Below are positions 36,181 through 45,650 of a stretch of DNA of 64,000 nucleotides, piece by piece; within the stretch, counting starts at the first letter, position 1; the number at the start of each line of letters is the position of its first letter. Where the stretch lies: NCBI GenBank assembly GCA_963740205.1, contig CAVUDD010000002.1, positions 372,001 through 436,000 on the forward strand, read 5' to 3'. This DNA comes from UBA2137 sp963740205 (GTDB lineage: Bacteria; Pseudomonadota; Alphaproteobacteria; Micavibrionales; Micavibrionaceae). The notes beneath the pieces are model-generated. The model made no database searches and was not told where the DNA came from. It saw only the letters and a program-made list of their open reading frames with translations. The position numbers and the translations under genes were made by a program.

Positions 36181-37164
36181 ATGTCTGAAGTACGTACAAA
36201 AGTTTTAATTATTGGTTCTGGACCAGCAGGGTATACGGCTGCAATATATGCAGCACGTGCAAATTTAAAGCCCACCCTTTGCACAGGCATGGAGCCAGGC
36301 GGTCAATTAATGATAACCACGGATGTTGAGAACTATCCTGGTTTTGCCGATGTTATCCAAGGTCCATGGCTTATGGAACAAATGCAAAAGCAAGCTGAGC
36401 ATGTTGGCACTAATATCATCAATGACATGATCCAGTCTGTTGATTTCTCTAAGCGTCCTTTCATGTGCATTGGAGAGAGTGGAACAACCTATATTGCCGA
36501 GACAATTGTTATTTCTACTGGTGCAAAGGCCAGATGGCTTGGACTTCCTTCCGAAGAAAAATTCAGAGGTCTTGGTGTATCAGCTTGCGCAACTTGTGAT
36601 GGTTTCTTTTTCCGTGGCAAAGAAATTGCAGTTGTAGGCGGTGGTAATTCTGCTGTTGAGGAAGCTTTATTCCTGACCAACTTTGCTTCAAAAGTCACAC
36701 TTATTCACCGTCGCGATGAATTGCGAGCAGAAAAAATAATGCAAGAACGTCTTTTTAATAATGATAAGCTTGCCTTTGAATGGGACACTGTCGTTGAGGA
36801 AGTGCTTGGCGTTGGACACAACGAGGGTGGAACACCTGGAATGACCGGCCTTCGCATTAAAAACATCAAAACAAATCAAGAAAAAACTCTCGATGTTGAC
36901 GGCATGTTTGTTGCTATTGGGCATGACCCCGCAACAAGCCTATTCAGGGGTAAGGTTGATATGGATGAATCTGGCTATATCATTACGAAACCTGACTCCA
37001 CAGCAACATCCATTGCAGGTGTTTATGCCGCTGGTGATGTAAAAGACAAAACCTATCGCCAAGCTGTAACAGCAGCAGGAATGGGCTGTATGGCGGCGCT
37101 CGAGGCAGATAAGTTCTTGGCTGAGCAAAGTGTAGATGGCCAAGCTGCAGCAGTTGCAGAATGA
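36181..37164 (+). CDS. trxB: Thioredoxin-disulfide reductase
   Basis: Low-molecular-weight NADPH-dependent thioredoxin reductase. FAD site IIGSGPAGYTAAIYAARA, GGQLMITTDVENYPGF, redox centre CATCDGFF (about residues 138-145), NADPH site VVGGGNSAVEEALFL, and C-terminal AAGDVKDKTYRQAVTAAGMG. The ATG at 36181 yields 327 aa, normal for the family; an extension to 36085 overlaps the previous gene. Followed after 22 bases by a LysR gene, a common pairing. Confidence 0.95.
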   Translation: MSEVRTKVLIIGSGPAGYTAAIYAARANLKPTLCTGMEPGGQLMITTDVENYPGFADVIQGPWLMEQMQKQAEHVGTNIINDMIQSVDFSKRPFMCIGESGTTYIAETIVISTGAKARWLGLPSEEKFRGLGVSACATCDGFFFRGKEIAVVGGGNSAVEEALFLTNFASKVTLIHRRDELRAEKIMQERLFNNDKLAFEWDTVVEEVLGVGHNEGGTPGMTGLRIKNIKTNQEKTLDVDGMFVAIGHDPATSLFRGKVDMDESGYIITKPDSTATSIAGVYAAGDVKDKTYRQAVTAAGMGCMAALEADKFLAEQSVDGQAAAVAE

Positions 37165-37186
37165 TGGCAAAGGGCTATGACTAATT

Positions 37187-38083
37187 ATGTCTATGGATTG
37201 GGATAAATTAAAAGCTTTTTATGCCGTTGCCGAGGCAGGCAGTTTCACTCACGCCAGTGAAAGATTAAAACTAAGCCAATCTTCAATTTCACGTCAGATC
37301 GCAGGCCTCGAAGACAGCTTGGGTGTAACATTATTTCACAGACATGCACGTGGGCTTATCCTGACCGAACAAGGTGAACTTCTGTTTGAAACTGCACAAA
37401 GCATTTTTCGACAGCTATCTCTTATAGAAGGCCGCCTGCACGATACAAAAGACGAAGCCACAGGCACATTGTTGATTACTGTTGCTGAATTTATTGGCTC
37501 ATCATGGCTAGCTCCCAAACTACCCGCTTTCTTGAAGGAAAACCCTGGAATTAAACTTTCTATGATTTTAGAGGATCGAATTTTAAATCTCGGTATGCGG
37601 GAGGCAGATGCCGCCATACGATTGTATAAGCCAGAACAACAAGATCTAATTCAACTTAAACTAGGTCAAATCCATTTCTCCATATGCGCGTCAAAAGATT
37701 ATTTGGTAAAACATGGGGCGCCAAAGTCACTTAGAGAACTTAAAAATCATTTTATCATTGGTCATCCCGATGAGGCACCCGCCCCCCACAAACGTCCTAA
37801 TTGGCATTTCGAGGTCGCCGATATTGACCCCAACACTCACAAGGAAGCCCTACTTGTAAACTCTATGAATACCTGTCTGCAGGCCGCGCAACAAGGATTA
37901 GGCATAGTGGCACTGCCAGATTTCCTTATTGATGAAAGCCCCCATTTGGAAAAAATTCTTCCTAACGAAGCCAAAGAAGCTATCGATATTTTTTACGTTT
38001 ATCCTGAGGAACACAGAAACTCTAAAAGGATTAATCTTTTAAAAGAGTTTCTAATTAAGCAAATGGGCAAACACGCTCTCTAG
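37187..38083 (+). CDS. LysR-type transcriptional regulator
   Basis: Winged helix-turn-helix at the N-terminus (YAVAEAGSFTHASERLKLSQ, then SSISRQIAGLEDSLGVTLFH) and a periplasmic-binding-like effector domain from about residue 90. 298 aa, typical. Behind trxB on the same strand with a 22-base gap, as in many Alphaproteobacteria, where the target is usually not established. Effector unknown. Confidence 0.92.
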   Translation: MSMDWDKLKAFYAVAEAGSFTHASERLKLSQSSISRQIAGLEDSLGVTLFHRHARGLILTEQGELLFETAQSIFRQLSLIEGRLHDTKDEATGTLLITVAEFIGSSWLAPKLPAFLKENPGIKLSMILEDRILNLGMREADAAIRLYKPEQQDLIQLKLGQIHFSICASKDYLVKHGAPKSLRELKNHFIIGHPDEAPAPHKRPNWHFEVADIDPNTHKEALLVNSMNTCLQAAQQGLGIVALPDFLIDESPHLEKILPNEAKEAIDIFYVYPEEHRNSKRINLLKEFLIKQMGKHAL

Positions 38084-38092
38084 AGTTATGCG

Positions 38093-38119
38093 AAAAATGC
38101 ATAGCCATTATGCATTTTT
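38093..38119 (+). terminator. Terminator after the LysR gene
   Basis: Perfect 11-bp stem AAAAATGCATA/TATGCATTTTT with a 5-base loop, ending in a T tract, 9 bases after the LysR stop. The T tract may overlap the promoter of the following small RNA. Confidence 0.75.
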
Positions 38120-38150
38120 GTTTATTTATTTATGTGCACCTATGTTATAT

Positions 38151-38266
38151 CACATGCGGATGGTTGCCTTTCGGCAATCACAGGTGTTCATTTATGAAGA
38201 CCTTACGTCTCCCAGACGTAAAACCTCCCTGTTCAACTCGCCGGGCCTTGTGCCCGGTTTTTTTTA
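38151..38266 (+). ncRNA. Candidate small RNA, possibly of the suhB/alpha-r8 (MmgR) type
   Basis: No protein is encoded here, yet the 115 bases are packed with structure: hairpin GGTTGCC...GGCAATC with a TTTC loop, an imperfect hairpin GGTGTTCAT/ATGAAGACC, a perfect hairpin TTACGTCT/AGACGTAA, then the unpaired AACCTCCCTGTTCAACTCG and a strong terminator CCGGGC/GCCCGG followed by eight T. A possible promoter TTGTTT-N17-TATGTT lies at 38118-38146. CCTCCCT is complementary to a Shine-Dalgarno sequence, and its place next to the terminator resembles my memory of the alpha-r8/suhB RNA family; I could not test this. Confidence 0.55.
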
Positions 38267-38275
38267 TCCTAATCT

Positions 38276-39148
38276 TTAGTCTTCTATTTGCCCAAGGTAA
38301 GACCACTCTGACCCAACTGGAGAACTCTCTTTAGGTAATATTAAAACTCCATCCTCGGGAATAACAACTTGTTCACCATCTTCAAATACTCCCAAGACGG
38401 AACCTTTTTTGACAATTTCAAAATTCTTCCAATCTTTTGTAAATTTACCCTCTTTAGATTTCATAATAGGCTTTAGTATTCTAATAAGTACCGGATCCTC
38501 TTCAGGAAACGAATTTAAAGATGATAACTGAGCTATATTCAAATAATTAATCGCATTATGAATGGCATTCTTGGCGTTTACAGGGCTTATAGGATCCAGA
38601 TGCTGACCACATTCCATCGTTACCCCAAAGCCTCCATTTTGCCTTAGATATTCTGTAGTCCCCATACCTTTCTTTTTATCATCTTCGGACAACCTTCCGT
38701 AGGAATCCGACCAGCCATAAACTATATATTTTGCCCCCAAAGCCTTGGCATATTCAAATTCTCTTCCTTCTGGCCTATCAATAAATATAAACGCTGCACC
38801 TCCTACCTGATAAGAATGGAGATCAAGCAAGACATCTGCTGTTTCGAGGTACGGGCAAAGCTGATTAGTGAGACTATCCTCATAGTCACTCAATTCAGTC
38901 TTCGGAAACAAATATCGGTTCAGATTTCTATCAATATAGCGGAGATTTTGCTCGTATGCCTTGGGGTTACAGACAGGAATAAAAGTTACCTTACCTTTTT
39001 CTATAACCAGATGACTTTTTTCAATATCGGAAATAACTTCCCTTATAGCCTTTGTACCGCAAATTTCGTCGCCATGAATAGCGCCCAGCACAATAAGGTG
39101 TTCACCCACTTTACCGCTATCAAACTCGAAAACCTCTATTTTATCCAT
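38276..39148 (-). CDS. Succinylglutamate desuccinylase/aspartoacylase family zinc hydrolase
   Basis: Zinc carboxypeptidase-like (M14) amidohydrolase. Zinc ligands are His and Glu of GAIHGDEICG (near residue 24) and His of LLDLHSYQ (near 110), and the catalytic Glu is in VTMECGQH (near 178). IDRNLNRYLFP supplies the substrate-binding Arg block. The C-terminal 80 residues form a beta-barrel-like cap. The substrate is unknown: no arginine succinyltransferase genes are nearby, so AstE itself is unlikely. 290 aa. Divergent from the patatin gene with 86 bases between. Confidence 0.8.
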   Translation of the reverse strand: MDKIEVFEFDSGKVGEHLIVLGAIHGDEICGTKAIREVISDIEKSHLVIEKGKVTFIPVCNPKAYEQNLRYIDRNLNRYLFPKTELSDYEDSLTNQLCPYLETADVLLDLHSYQVGGAAFIFIDRPEGREFEYAKALGAKYIVYGWSDSYGRLSEDDKKKGMGTTEYLRQNGGFGVTMECGQHLDPISPVNAKNAIHNAINYLNIAQLSSLNSFPEEDPVLIRILKPIMKSKEGKFTKDWKNFEIVKKGSVLGVFEDGEQVVIPEDGVLILPKESSPVGSEWSYLGQIED

Positions 39149-39234
39149 TATGTTTTACTTATAAGTTCTTTCAAATTAGCGCCTTCTATACCATAATGTA
39201 AAAAAACACCTCTTAGTATTCCAAACTTTCTCTT

Positions 39235-40431
39235 ATGGCTAAAAAAAATATAATTTGTCTCTACACTTACGGCGGTGGTATGCGCGGACTTGTCCCTGCC
39301 ATCATCATGCAGCGCATTGAGGAACGCACAGGTCTGCATATGGCAGATATGGTTGATATCTTCGCAGGCCCATCTACAGGGGCCATTCTTAATGCGGCAT
39401 TAAATATTCCGCATCCTACAAATCCCGAAGTTCCAAAATATAAAGCACGCCACCTTGTGAGATTTTACGAGCGCGAGGGTGTTCGCATTTTTCCAAGAGA
39501 CGCATTCAGAGAATTTCGTGGGCTTATCCATGATTTCAACAATCGCTTGATGAAATTTAAAACTCTTAACAAGCTTATTAACCATGGGCATTATGACCCA
39601 GCAAACTTAGGACGTAATTTACGAGCACTTTTTGGGCGATCAAAATTAGAAAACTCCTTAAAAAGTATTCTCATCCCGATATACAGTATTGACCGTTCAA
39701 AAGTTAAAGCAGAACAAGAAATTGCTGAAGCTGAAAATCATCCCGTACATAATTTAAACCCGTCCTTACACGAAGGTGGGCATGCAATTTGGCTTCAAAA
39801 TCTCAAAATTGGTGAAAAATATGTCTCCAATACAGATGTAACTTTTTACGATGCTGTGATGGCCAGTACAGCTGCCCCCACATACTTTCCCTGCCACAGC
39901 TTTGAAGCCAACATCGAAAACGAAGACAATACCATTACGGCAATTGATGGAAGTATCTTCGACAATTCTTGTATTACATATATGGGAGCTCTTCGTCATC
40001 GCATTCCAAAAGATATGAATTTAATTATGATTGTTTTAGGCACAGGGTCATATAATCGTTCAATTTCAAAAGCTGAATGGAATAAATTTGGCTCACTTGG
40101 AGTTGTTGATCCTACCAATGATCTTCCTCTCATTAATATCTTTTTTCACGCTTCAGAAACGGCTTTATTTGAAGCCTATAAATTCGAAATGGAGGATGAT
40201 CTTTATATTCTCAACAAATCACTCGTATCAGGTGCTTTTGCAAAGGATCACCCAAGCACGGATATAGATGATGCAAGCCCTGATAACATGAGACGTCTAC
40301 GTAACTTCACAGAAATGATGTTGGCTGAGAAAAGTGCTACTTTTGACGCGATATGCGATCTGCTGGTTGAAAATCATAAAGCTGGAACAAAAAAGAAAAA
40401 GGGACTTCTTGATTTTATGTCATCTGGCTAA
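39235..40431 (+). CDS. Patatin-like phospholipase
   Basis: Lipid acyl hydrolase with a Ser-Asp dyad. The oxyanion hole is YGGGMRGLVP (residues about 12-21), the nucleophile elbow is GPSTG in place of the usual GTSTG, and the catalytic Asp is in the DGS motif (AIDGSIFDNS, about residue 243). 398 aa, cytosolic, no signal peptide. Bacterial patatins serve in lipid turnover, as secreted effectors, or in CBASS defence; no cyclase or other defence gene is adjacent, so I favour lipid metabolism. The next gene is another hydrolase in the same direction. Confidence 0.87.
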   Translation: MAKKNIICLYTYGGGMRGLVPAIIMQRIEERTGLHMADMVDIFAGPSTGAILNAALNIPHPTNPEVPKYKARHLVRFYEREGVRIFPRDAFREFRGLIHDFNNRLMKFKTLNKLINHGHYDPANLGRNLRALFGRSKLENSLKSILIPIYSIDRSKVKAEQEIAEAENHPVHNLNPSLHEGGHAIWLQNLKIGEKYVSNTDVTFYDAVMASTAAPTYFPCHSFEANIENEDNTITAIDGSIFDNSCITYMGALRHRIPKDMNLIMIVLGTGSYNRSISKAEWNKFGSLGVVDPTNDLPLINIFFHASETALFEAYKFEMEDDLYILNKSLVSGAFAKDHPSTDIDDASPDNMRRLRNFTEMMLAEKSATFDAICDLLVENHKAGTKKKKGLLDFMSSG

Positions 40432-40550
40432 GGAGTTTTCCCCATTAAGCTTAAAAATGCAAACCAACGAAGAAAAAGAAGTGACAGAATCACTTATGTT
40501 AAGCTAGAATAATTTAAAATAAGAATAATCCTCACAGGGAAATCTCTTTA

Positions 40551-41573
40551 GTGGCTCTTATACAAACACTTGCAAAAAAGTTAATTTCTCCTCGCCTTCA
40601 AAGGACTTGGGGAGCTTTTCGAAGTGAGCCAGTAGACTTTATCCGCACTCAAATTACTGACGAGTTGAATTGTTTCTCTCAAGTAACCCAATTTGGTGAT
40701 CAAGAATTAAAATACGGATTTGTCCCGGGTCAAAATCCTCATACAACTCTTACTTATATAACAGGGTTTAATGCGGGAGTGGGCGCTTATGACCATTGGA
40801 TGCAAGAACGTGCCAAAGATGGCTTTAATATCTTTACAGTTCAATTACCTGAAGTATCTTCCAATAGTGGTTTCATGGATATTTTCGAACAAACTATCAC
40901 AGACTTTCTTACAGATTCCAGATCTCCCTTATTTAAACTTGTAGACCCCAATATACCGCGTATCACCGGCGCACATTCCAGCGGTGGACTAGCCATGCAG
41001 CGCTTATTGCATAGTCAAAGCTTCAGACAAGACATAGAAGAAACACAAACCGCAATCATCAGTATGGCACCTATGATGCAAGCCATAGGATGCAATACTA
41101 CCGCTGGTGGAAAGCTTTATAAATGGCATGCAAGCAAAAATAAGGATGCTATTTGCGGCAGCCTACGCACTGACCGTGCATTTTGTGCATGGAAAGAGGC
41201 AGGAAATATGGCTGATGCTGACGAGCACTTCACTTCTCCACCTACTCATGGTCAAGTACTCTCACTAATTGAAGCTGGTGAAGATCTCAGAAAGCAAGGA
41301 CTTGCCGAACTATCTAGAGTTAAACAAGCTTTATTTATTGGTGCTCGTGACCCCTTTGTGTGCAGGACAACAGCTAAAACTCTTTTCGAGCGGGCAAGTC
41401 ACCCAATCATAGAAATTGATGCGGGTCATAACCCCTGTATGGATACGAGAGATAAAGACCTTCTGAGAAGTCTTTTCAGGGGTGATTTTGCAGTCGCATC
41501 CGAAATAGCCCTTCGTAGTGCGGTGCCTGCTGTCGTAGGAAATACGCAGGCGTTAGAAGCCACTGTTCACTAA
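40551..41573 (+). CDS. Alpha/beta hydrolase
   Basis: Lysophospholipase/esterase-like fold. The nucleophile elbow is GAHSSGGLAM (Ser about residue 143), an acid residue is plausible at GARDPFV, and the catalytic His is in DAGHNPCMD near the C-terminus. Starts with GTG behind ACAGGGA. 340 aa, no signal peptide. Downstream of the patatin gene by 120 bases and possibly co-regulated with it. Substrate unknown. The 120-base gap holds nothing else I recognise. Confidence 0.8.
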   Translation: MALIQTLAKKLISPRLQRTWGAFRSEPVDFIRTQITDELNCFSQVTQFGDQELKYGFVPGQNPHTTLTYITGFNAGVGAYDHWMQERAKDGFNIFTVQLPEVSSNSGFMDIFEQTITDFLTDSRSPLFKLVDPNIPRITGAHSSGGLAMQRLLHSQSFRQDIEETQTAIISMAPMMQAIGCNTTAGGKLYKWHASKNKDAICGSLRTDRAFCAWKEAGNMADADEHFTSPPTHGQVLSLIEAGEDLRKQGLAELSRVKQALFIGARDPFVCRTTAKTLFERASHPIIEIDAGHNPCMDTRDKDLLRSLFRGDFAVASEIALRSAVPAVVGNTQALEATVH

Positions 41574-41575
41574 AA

Positions 41576-42802
41576 TCAAGCCGCTTCAGTTTTAGCCCCA
41601 CCATTCAATTGGTCACATGCTTTTTGGATGCGCTTACAGGCTTCTTCCAAAGCTTCTTTTGATGTGGCATATGACACACGAAAATATGGTGACAGACCAA
41701 ATGCAGCGCCATGAACTGCCGCAACACCAACGCTTTCAAGCAAATATGTTACGAAATCTTCGTCACTTTCAATGATATCACCATCTGGAGTTGCTTTCCC
41801 CATACATCCTTCGCAACTTGCATAAACATAAAATGCGCCTTCTGGCTTAATACATTTCACGCCTTGCGCTTGGTTCAACATATCCACCACCAAATCACGA
41901 CGTTCTGTGTAGGCATTGTTCCACTCTTTCATGAAAGATTGATCGCCCTCAAGTGCAGCACAAGCAGCAGCCTGTGAAATGGAACTTGCATTTGATGTGC
42001 TTTGACCCTGGATTTTAGTCATAGCTTTGATAATTTCTACAGGACCGCCGGCATAGCCAATTCTCCACCCTGTCATAGAGTACGATTTAGACACACCATT
42101 AATAGTTAAAGTACGATCATAAAGGTCAGGAACGGCCTCTGCAAATGTAACAAATTTAAAACCATCGTAAACAAGATGCTCGTATATATCATCAGTCATA
42201 ATATACACGTGAGTGTGTTTCTTCAAAACTTCACCAAGTGCCTGCATTTCTTCCTTTGTATAGGCAAATCCCGTGGGATTACTTGGTGAATTCAGAATAA
42301 TCCATTTCGTTTTATCTGAAATGGCTTCTTCCAACTGCTCGGGCGTAATTTTAAAATTGTTATCTTCTCCACACTCAACGAGAACTGGTTTACCACCCGC
42401 TAAAAGGGTCATATCAGGATAAGATACCCAATAAGGTGCTGGTATAATAACCTCATCACCTTCGTCCAAAGTCGTCATAAGCGCATTATAAAGAACCTGT
42501 TTACCGCCCGTGCTTACAATAATTTGGGTACGCTCATAGTTAAGATTGTTGTCTCTTTTAAACTTGGCAATAATGGCATCTTTCAACTCGTTGGTTCCAG
42601 GTATAGGCGTATATTTTGTCTTCCCTTCATCCATTGCTTTCTTTGCTGCATCCTTGATAAAATCAGGCGTATCAAAGTCAGGCTCCCCCGCCCCCAAACC
42701 GATTATATCTTCCCCATTAGCTTTCAACTCAGCAGCTTTAGCCGACAACGTTAGCGTTGCAGACGGTTTAATTTGCGACATGCGTTTGGCAATAATGCTC
42801 AT
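41576..42802 (-). CDS. aspC: Aspartate/aromatic aminotransferase, class I (PLP-dependent)
   Basis: Type I-gamma aspartate aminotransferase. PLP lysine in GVSKSYSMTGWRIGY (about residue 240), ILNSPSNPTG substrate-binding loop, DDIYEHLVYDG, and the C-terminal Arg in PYFRVSYATS that binds the alpha-carboxylate. 408 aa. It links glutamate and aspartate pools; the glutamate dehydrogenase 2 kb away is a sensible metabolic companion though not in the same operon. Gene symbol by function; it may be called aatA in this group. Confidence 0.9.
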   Translation of the reverse strand: MSIIAKRMSQIKPSATLTLSAKAAELKANGEDIIGLGAGEPDFDTPDFIKDAAKKAMDEGKTKYTPIPGTNELKDAIIAKFKRDNNLNYERTQIIVSTGGKQVLYNALMTTLDEGDEVIIPAPYWVSYPDMTLLAGGKPVLVECGEDNNFKITPEQLEEAISDKTKWIILNSPSNPTGFAYTKEEMQALGEVLKKHTHVYIMTDDIYEHLVYDGFKFVTFAEAVPDLYDRTLTINGVSKSYSMTGWRIGYAGGPVEIIKAMTKIQGQSTSNASSISQAAACAALEGDQSFMKEWNNAYTERRDLVVDMLNQAQGVKCIKPEGAFYVYASCEGCMGKATPDGDIIESDEDFVTYLLESVGVAAVHGAAFGLSPYFRVSYATSKEALEEACKRIQKACDQLNGGAKTEAA

Positions 42803-42880
42803 GGGATAAGGCCTTTTCTCTTATTTTTAAATAACAGTAAAAAAATTATAGAAAACAAAGGGTTTTGACAAGAGGATAGC

Positions 42881-43918
42881 TTAGAAAGCTGTGTCAGAGA
42901 TGTATTTCTCATCAAGAGAAATATCGCTGCTTGCGAAATTTACACCTATGTCCTCAAAAAACTGTTTTAAATCGACGAATAATGGGTTTTTGAGTTCTTC
43001 CCCGATGTAGCCAAGCGTCCTTGGTAAAAATTCGAGCAAGTCATCGCGTCCTGTTTCAAGGGCAAGTTTTATAACCTGTCCTGCAATTCTAAAATGGAAT
43101 TGTAATGCTAAAACATCGTACCAAATCTTAAATGATTTTTGTGCGTTTTCATTCATACCTTCTAATGCTTTTTGCAAAACCTGATGTTGAACATCAGTGG
43201 GGACATCACGGCGTATGTCTTTGAGAAGGTTGGTATAATCGTATGCTATGGGGCCTCTGCAGCCATTTTGAAAATCCAAAATTCCACATTTTTTTAAGCC
43301 TGTTTTATTCTCAAGTAGCATCATGTTTGCTGGGTGGTAATCAATATGCACAAAGCCTTTTTCAGGTATGGGCAAATCATCTTCTATCTTTTCCCATATT
43401 TTTAGATATTTTTCGCGCCAAGATGGATCAATTTTTATCTTCAAGACAGAGGGAACATACCAATCAAGAACGCGCACATGTCCTTTATAAACCGAACTTG
43501 AGAAAAAATCTGGCAAACCATCAGAAATACCGGGCGTCTCAGACATATTTTTCAAAACCTGCCCAGCCAAAGAATATAAATCAGAAGATGAACGAATATC
43601 CTGCTCGATTATATCGGCGAATTCTTTGTTGCCAAAATCCTCTAAAAGCATAAAGCCTGCGCTCAAATCATGTGCATATATCTCAGGAGCACTTAAGCCT
43701 AACAATCTAAGCTTTTCTGCAATTGTGATAAAAGCCTGCATATAAGACCTTTGCGTCTCATCAAGGCAAACCATTAATATAGCAGGGTTATTTGATAAAT
43801 CCTTAACACGGTAATATTGTCGCGTACTCCAATCTGCAGAGACCTCCTCAAAATCAGGAGAAAACCCATGCATTGTCAGGAAATCAAAAATGGCATCATT
43901 TTCGCAGGCAAGTTTCAC
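42881..43918 (-). CDS. Aminoglycoside phosphotransferase family kinase (AmgK-like)
   Basis: APH/choline kinase fold. The Brenner-type catalytic loop is GFVHIDYHPANMML (Asp about residue 192) and the Mg-binding DFG-like motif is ILDFQNGCRGP. An N-terminal SADWSTRQYYRV segment matches N-acetylmuramate/N-acetylglucosamine 1-kinase AmgK of the MurU cell-wall recycling route. Alphaproteobacterial AmgK usually lies next to murU or tsaE; neither is adjacent here, so the substrate is a guess. 345 aa. Confidence 0.7.
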   Translation of the reverse strand: MKLACENDAIFDFLTMHGFSPDFEEVSADWSTRQYYRVKDLSNNPAILMVCLDETQRSYMQAFITIAEKLRLLGLSAPEIYAHDLSAGFMLLEDFGNKEFADIIEQDIRSSSDLYSLAGQVLKNMSETPGISDGLPDFFSSSVYKGHVRVLDWYVPSVLKIKIDPSWREKYLKIWEKIEDDLPIPEKGFVHIDYHPANMMLLENKTGLKKCGILDFQNGCRGPIAYDYTNLLKDIRRDVPTDVQHQVLQKALEGMNENAQKSFKIWYDVLALQFHFRIAGQVIKLALETGRDDLLEFLPRTLGYIGEELKNPLFVDLKQFFEDIGVNFASSDISLDEKYISDTAF

Positions 43919-43940
43919 GAGTAGCTATTACTTTACTAAA

Positions 43941-44363
43941 TTAAGATTTTTTGTTTTTTGAGGATTGCCCAGCCAGAGATCTCATAATCGCAACGTGTGA
44001 CTCGGAGGCAGGTGTTCTGCGCGTAACAGGGCGAGGTGTCGCCGCCTCCATACCGAAGCGCACGCTGTCACGCCCAGATAATGCCTTGAGAAGGTCTTTA
44101 CCAAACGCCTCCTCGGGCATATCCATTTTCTTAGCATTAGCTGGCATCGGAGCATTGCCTGTAATGTTGGCCGTTGTTTCCTGTTGCAATGTCTTTGCAA
44201 TAGCATAAGACGCCAATCCATTAAGATGTGATTTCGTAAGCCCTAATAGCAAGGCTAAATCCTGTGTGGCCCATGTCATTAGATACTGGCGCGCGCGCGT
44301 CTGGTTTCCTTTAGCCTCTTTCAGGGCCTCTTTGATTTTATTTTGGACATACACCGTAGACAT
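43941..44363 (-). CDS. Unknown protein, helical, possible DNA- or RNA-binding
   Basis: From MSTVYVQNKIKEALKEAKGN the protein has 140 residues; an upstream in-frame ATG at 44405 is less likely. The first 65 residues form a compact helical region with a QDLALLLGLTKSHLNG segment that looks helix-turn-helix-like. The second half is disordered and basic, ending QSSKNKKS. No family recognised. Downstream of gdh and upstream of the kinase on the same strand. Confidence 0.65.
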   Translation of the reverse strand: MSTVYVQNKIKEALKEAKGNQTRARQYLMTWATQDLALLLGLTKSHLNGLASYAIAKTLQQETTANITGNAPMPANAKKMDMPEEAFGKDLLKALSGRDSVRFGMEAATPRPVTRRTPASESHVAIMRSLAGQSSKNKKS

Positions 44364-44428
44364 CTGGCTCTCACTTTCAAATATGTTCTCTTTACAGAAT
44401 AACACTTAAACGCCTGTTTCTCCAAGGC

Positions 44429-45608
44429 TTAATCAAATATTCGACTATAGGCCAAAAACAAGCCTGCCTCGCGTATAGTCACATTATGCTCTTTTGCCAA
44501 AGAAAGGCACTGCCTAACATTTTCAGCAATCTTTACCTCTGTCATGGCTTTGGCCTCATCTACCTTATTGTTACTCTCGGATGTCATCTCGACAAATGCA
44601 GCAATAATTCCACCAGGATTGGCTATAAAATCAGGAACAACCTGAATATCTCTTTCATGGAGAAGTGGGTAAATCTCATCATTTATAGGAGAATTTGCAC
44701 CTTCGCTTATGAAAGCCGCTCTAATCTTTTCGTAATTATGGCGATTAATAACGTTTTGAATTGCACATGGGAAGAGAATATCGGTTTGTACTTCTAATAC
44801 AGCAGAAGTATCAGATGATATGAATTCGCCGTGTTTTTCAAGGTAACTTTCCACCTTTTCACTTCGGCGATGCTGAATATTATCGTAAAACTCTTGTGGC
44901 GGAGCCGATGGTAATTTCCATGTCCCACCATAAACAGGATCGGATAAGGCCGATAAAACACCCCCATAGCCTGAAAAATATCTTACCACTGCCGCGCCCA
45001 TTGCGCCTAAACCCTGAACTGCAAACTTTGCACCTTTAATAGCTTTGCCGTTCTCTTCCAATAATGTTCGCCCTGCAACCGCAACACCTAACCCAGCTAT
45101 GCCTTCGCGGTCATAATCCGTTCCACCCATATCGACAGGCTTACCCGTAAAGGATTTACCAGAACCCAAAACCTCAACTGCCCATTTGGCATGAATAGGC
45201 TTTGCACCTATATCAAAACCTAAGACCACCACATGCGCCTCCATTTTCATAGAAATGCGGCTTGGCAAGCTCTACAAAACGCTTATAGGTTTTTTCAAAA
45301 TCAGGATGGTCAGGATTACCGCGTAGCCCCGATTTAGCACCGCCTAAAGGCAAACCAGCAGCCGCATTTTTAAGAGCCATTTTGCGCGCCAGCATAGCAA
45401 CCTCATCCAATGTTAATTCAGGATGGATGCGTGTTCCGCCTTTGGCTGCACCTTTCAGAGGGCCTGAATGGCTGATGCCTGTATTCCACACAACGATATA
45501 CCCCTCAATACCAGCGGCTTTATCCTCAAGAACAATCTTTTGCTCTGGCTCCATTGCATCAAAGCGTTTTTGATAATCGGCGAGCTGGGTATGAAAATTT
45601 TGACTCAT
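44429..45608 (-). CDS. Glutamate dehydrogenase, Glu/Leu/Phe/Val type (one frame change)
   Basis: Oxidative deamination of glutamate or a related amino acid with NAD(P). The N-terminal part (45608 to about 45225) has KGGTRIHPELTLDEVAMLAR and the catalytic Lys region LPLGGAKSGLRG. The C-terminal part has KPVDMGGTDYDREGIAG and the Rossmann motif VQGLGAMGAAVV, then VVPDFIANPGGI. Dropping one base near 45224 links FYENGGACGG to GFDIGAKPIHAKW and gives about 392 aa; the span is 1 modulo 3. Compact for a GDH and closest by eye to the small Glu/Leu dehydrogenases; the true substrate is not certain. Confidence 0.85.
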
Positions 45609-45650
45609 GGCAAGTATTTGAGCATGAGAACAAAGATGTGACCAGTAGAA

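Noticed and set aside
39235..40431. CBASS-type defence effector (patatin CapV)
   Set aside because: No cyclase, ubiquitin-like or other defence gene adjoins it; the neighbours are metabolic hydrolases.
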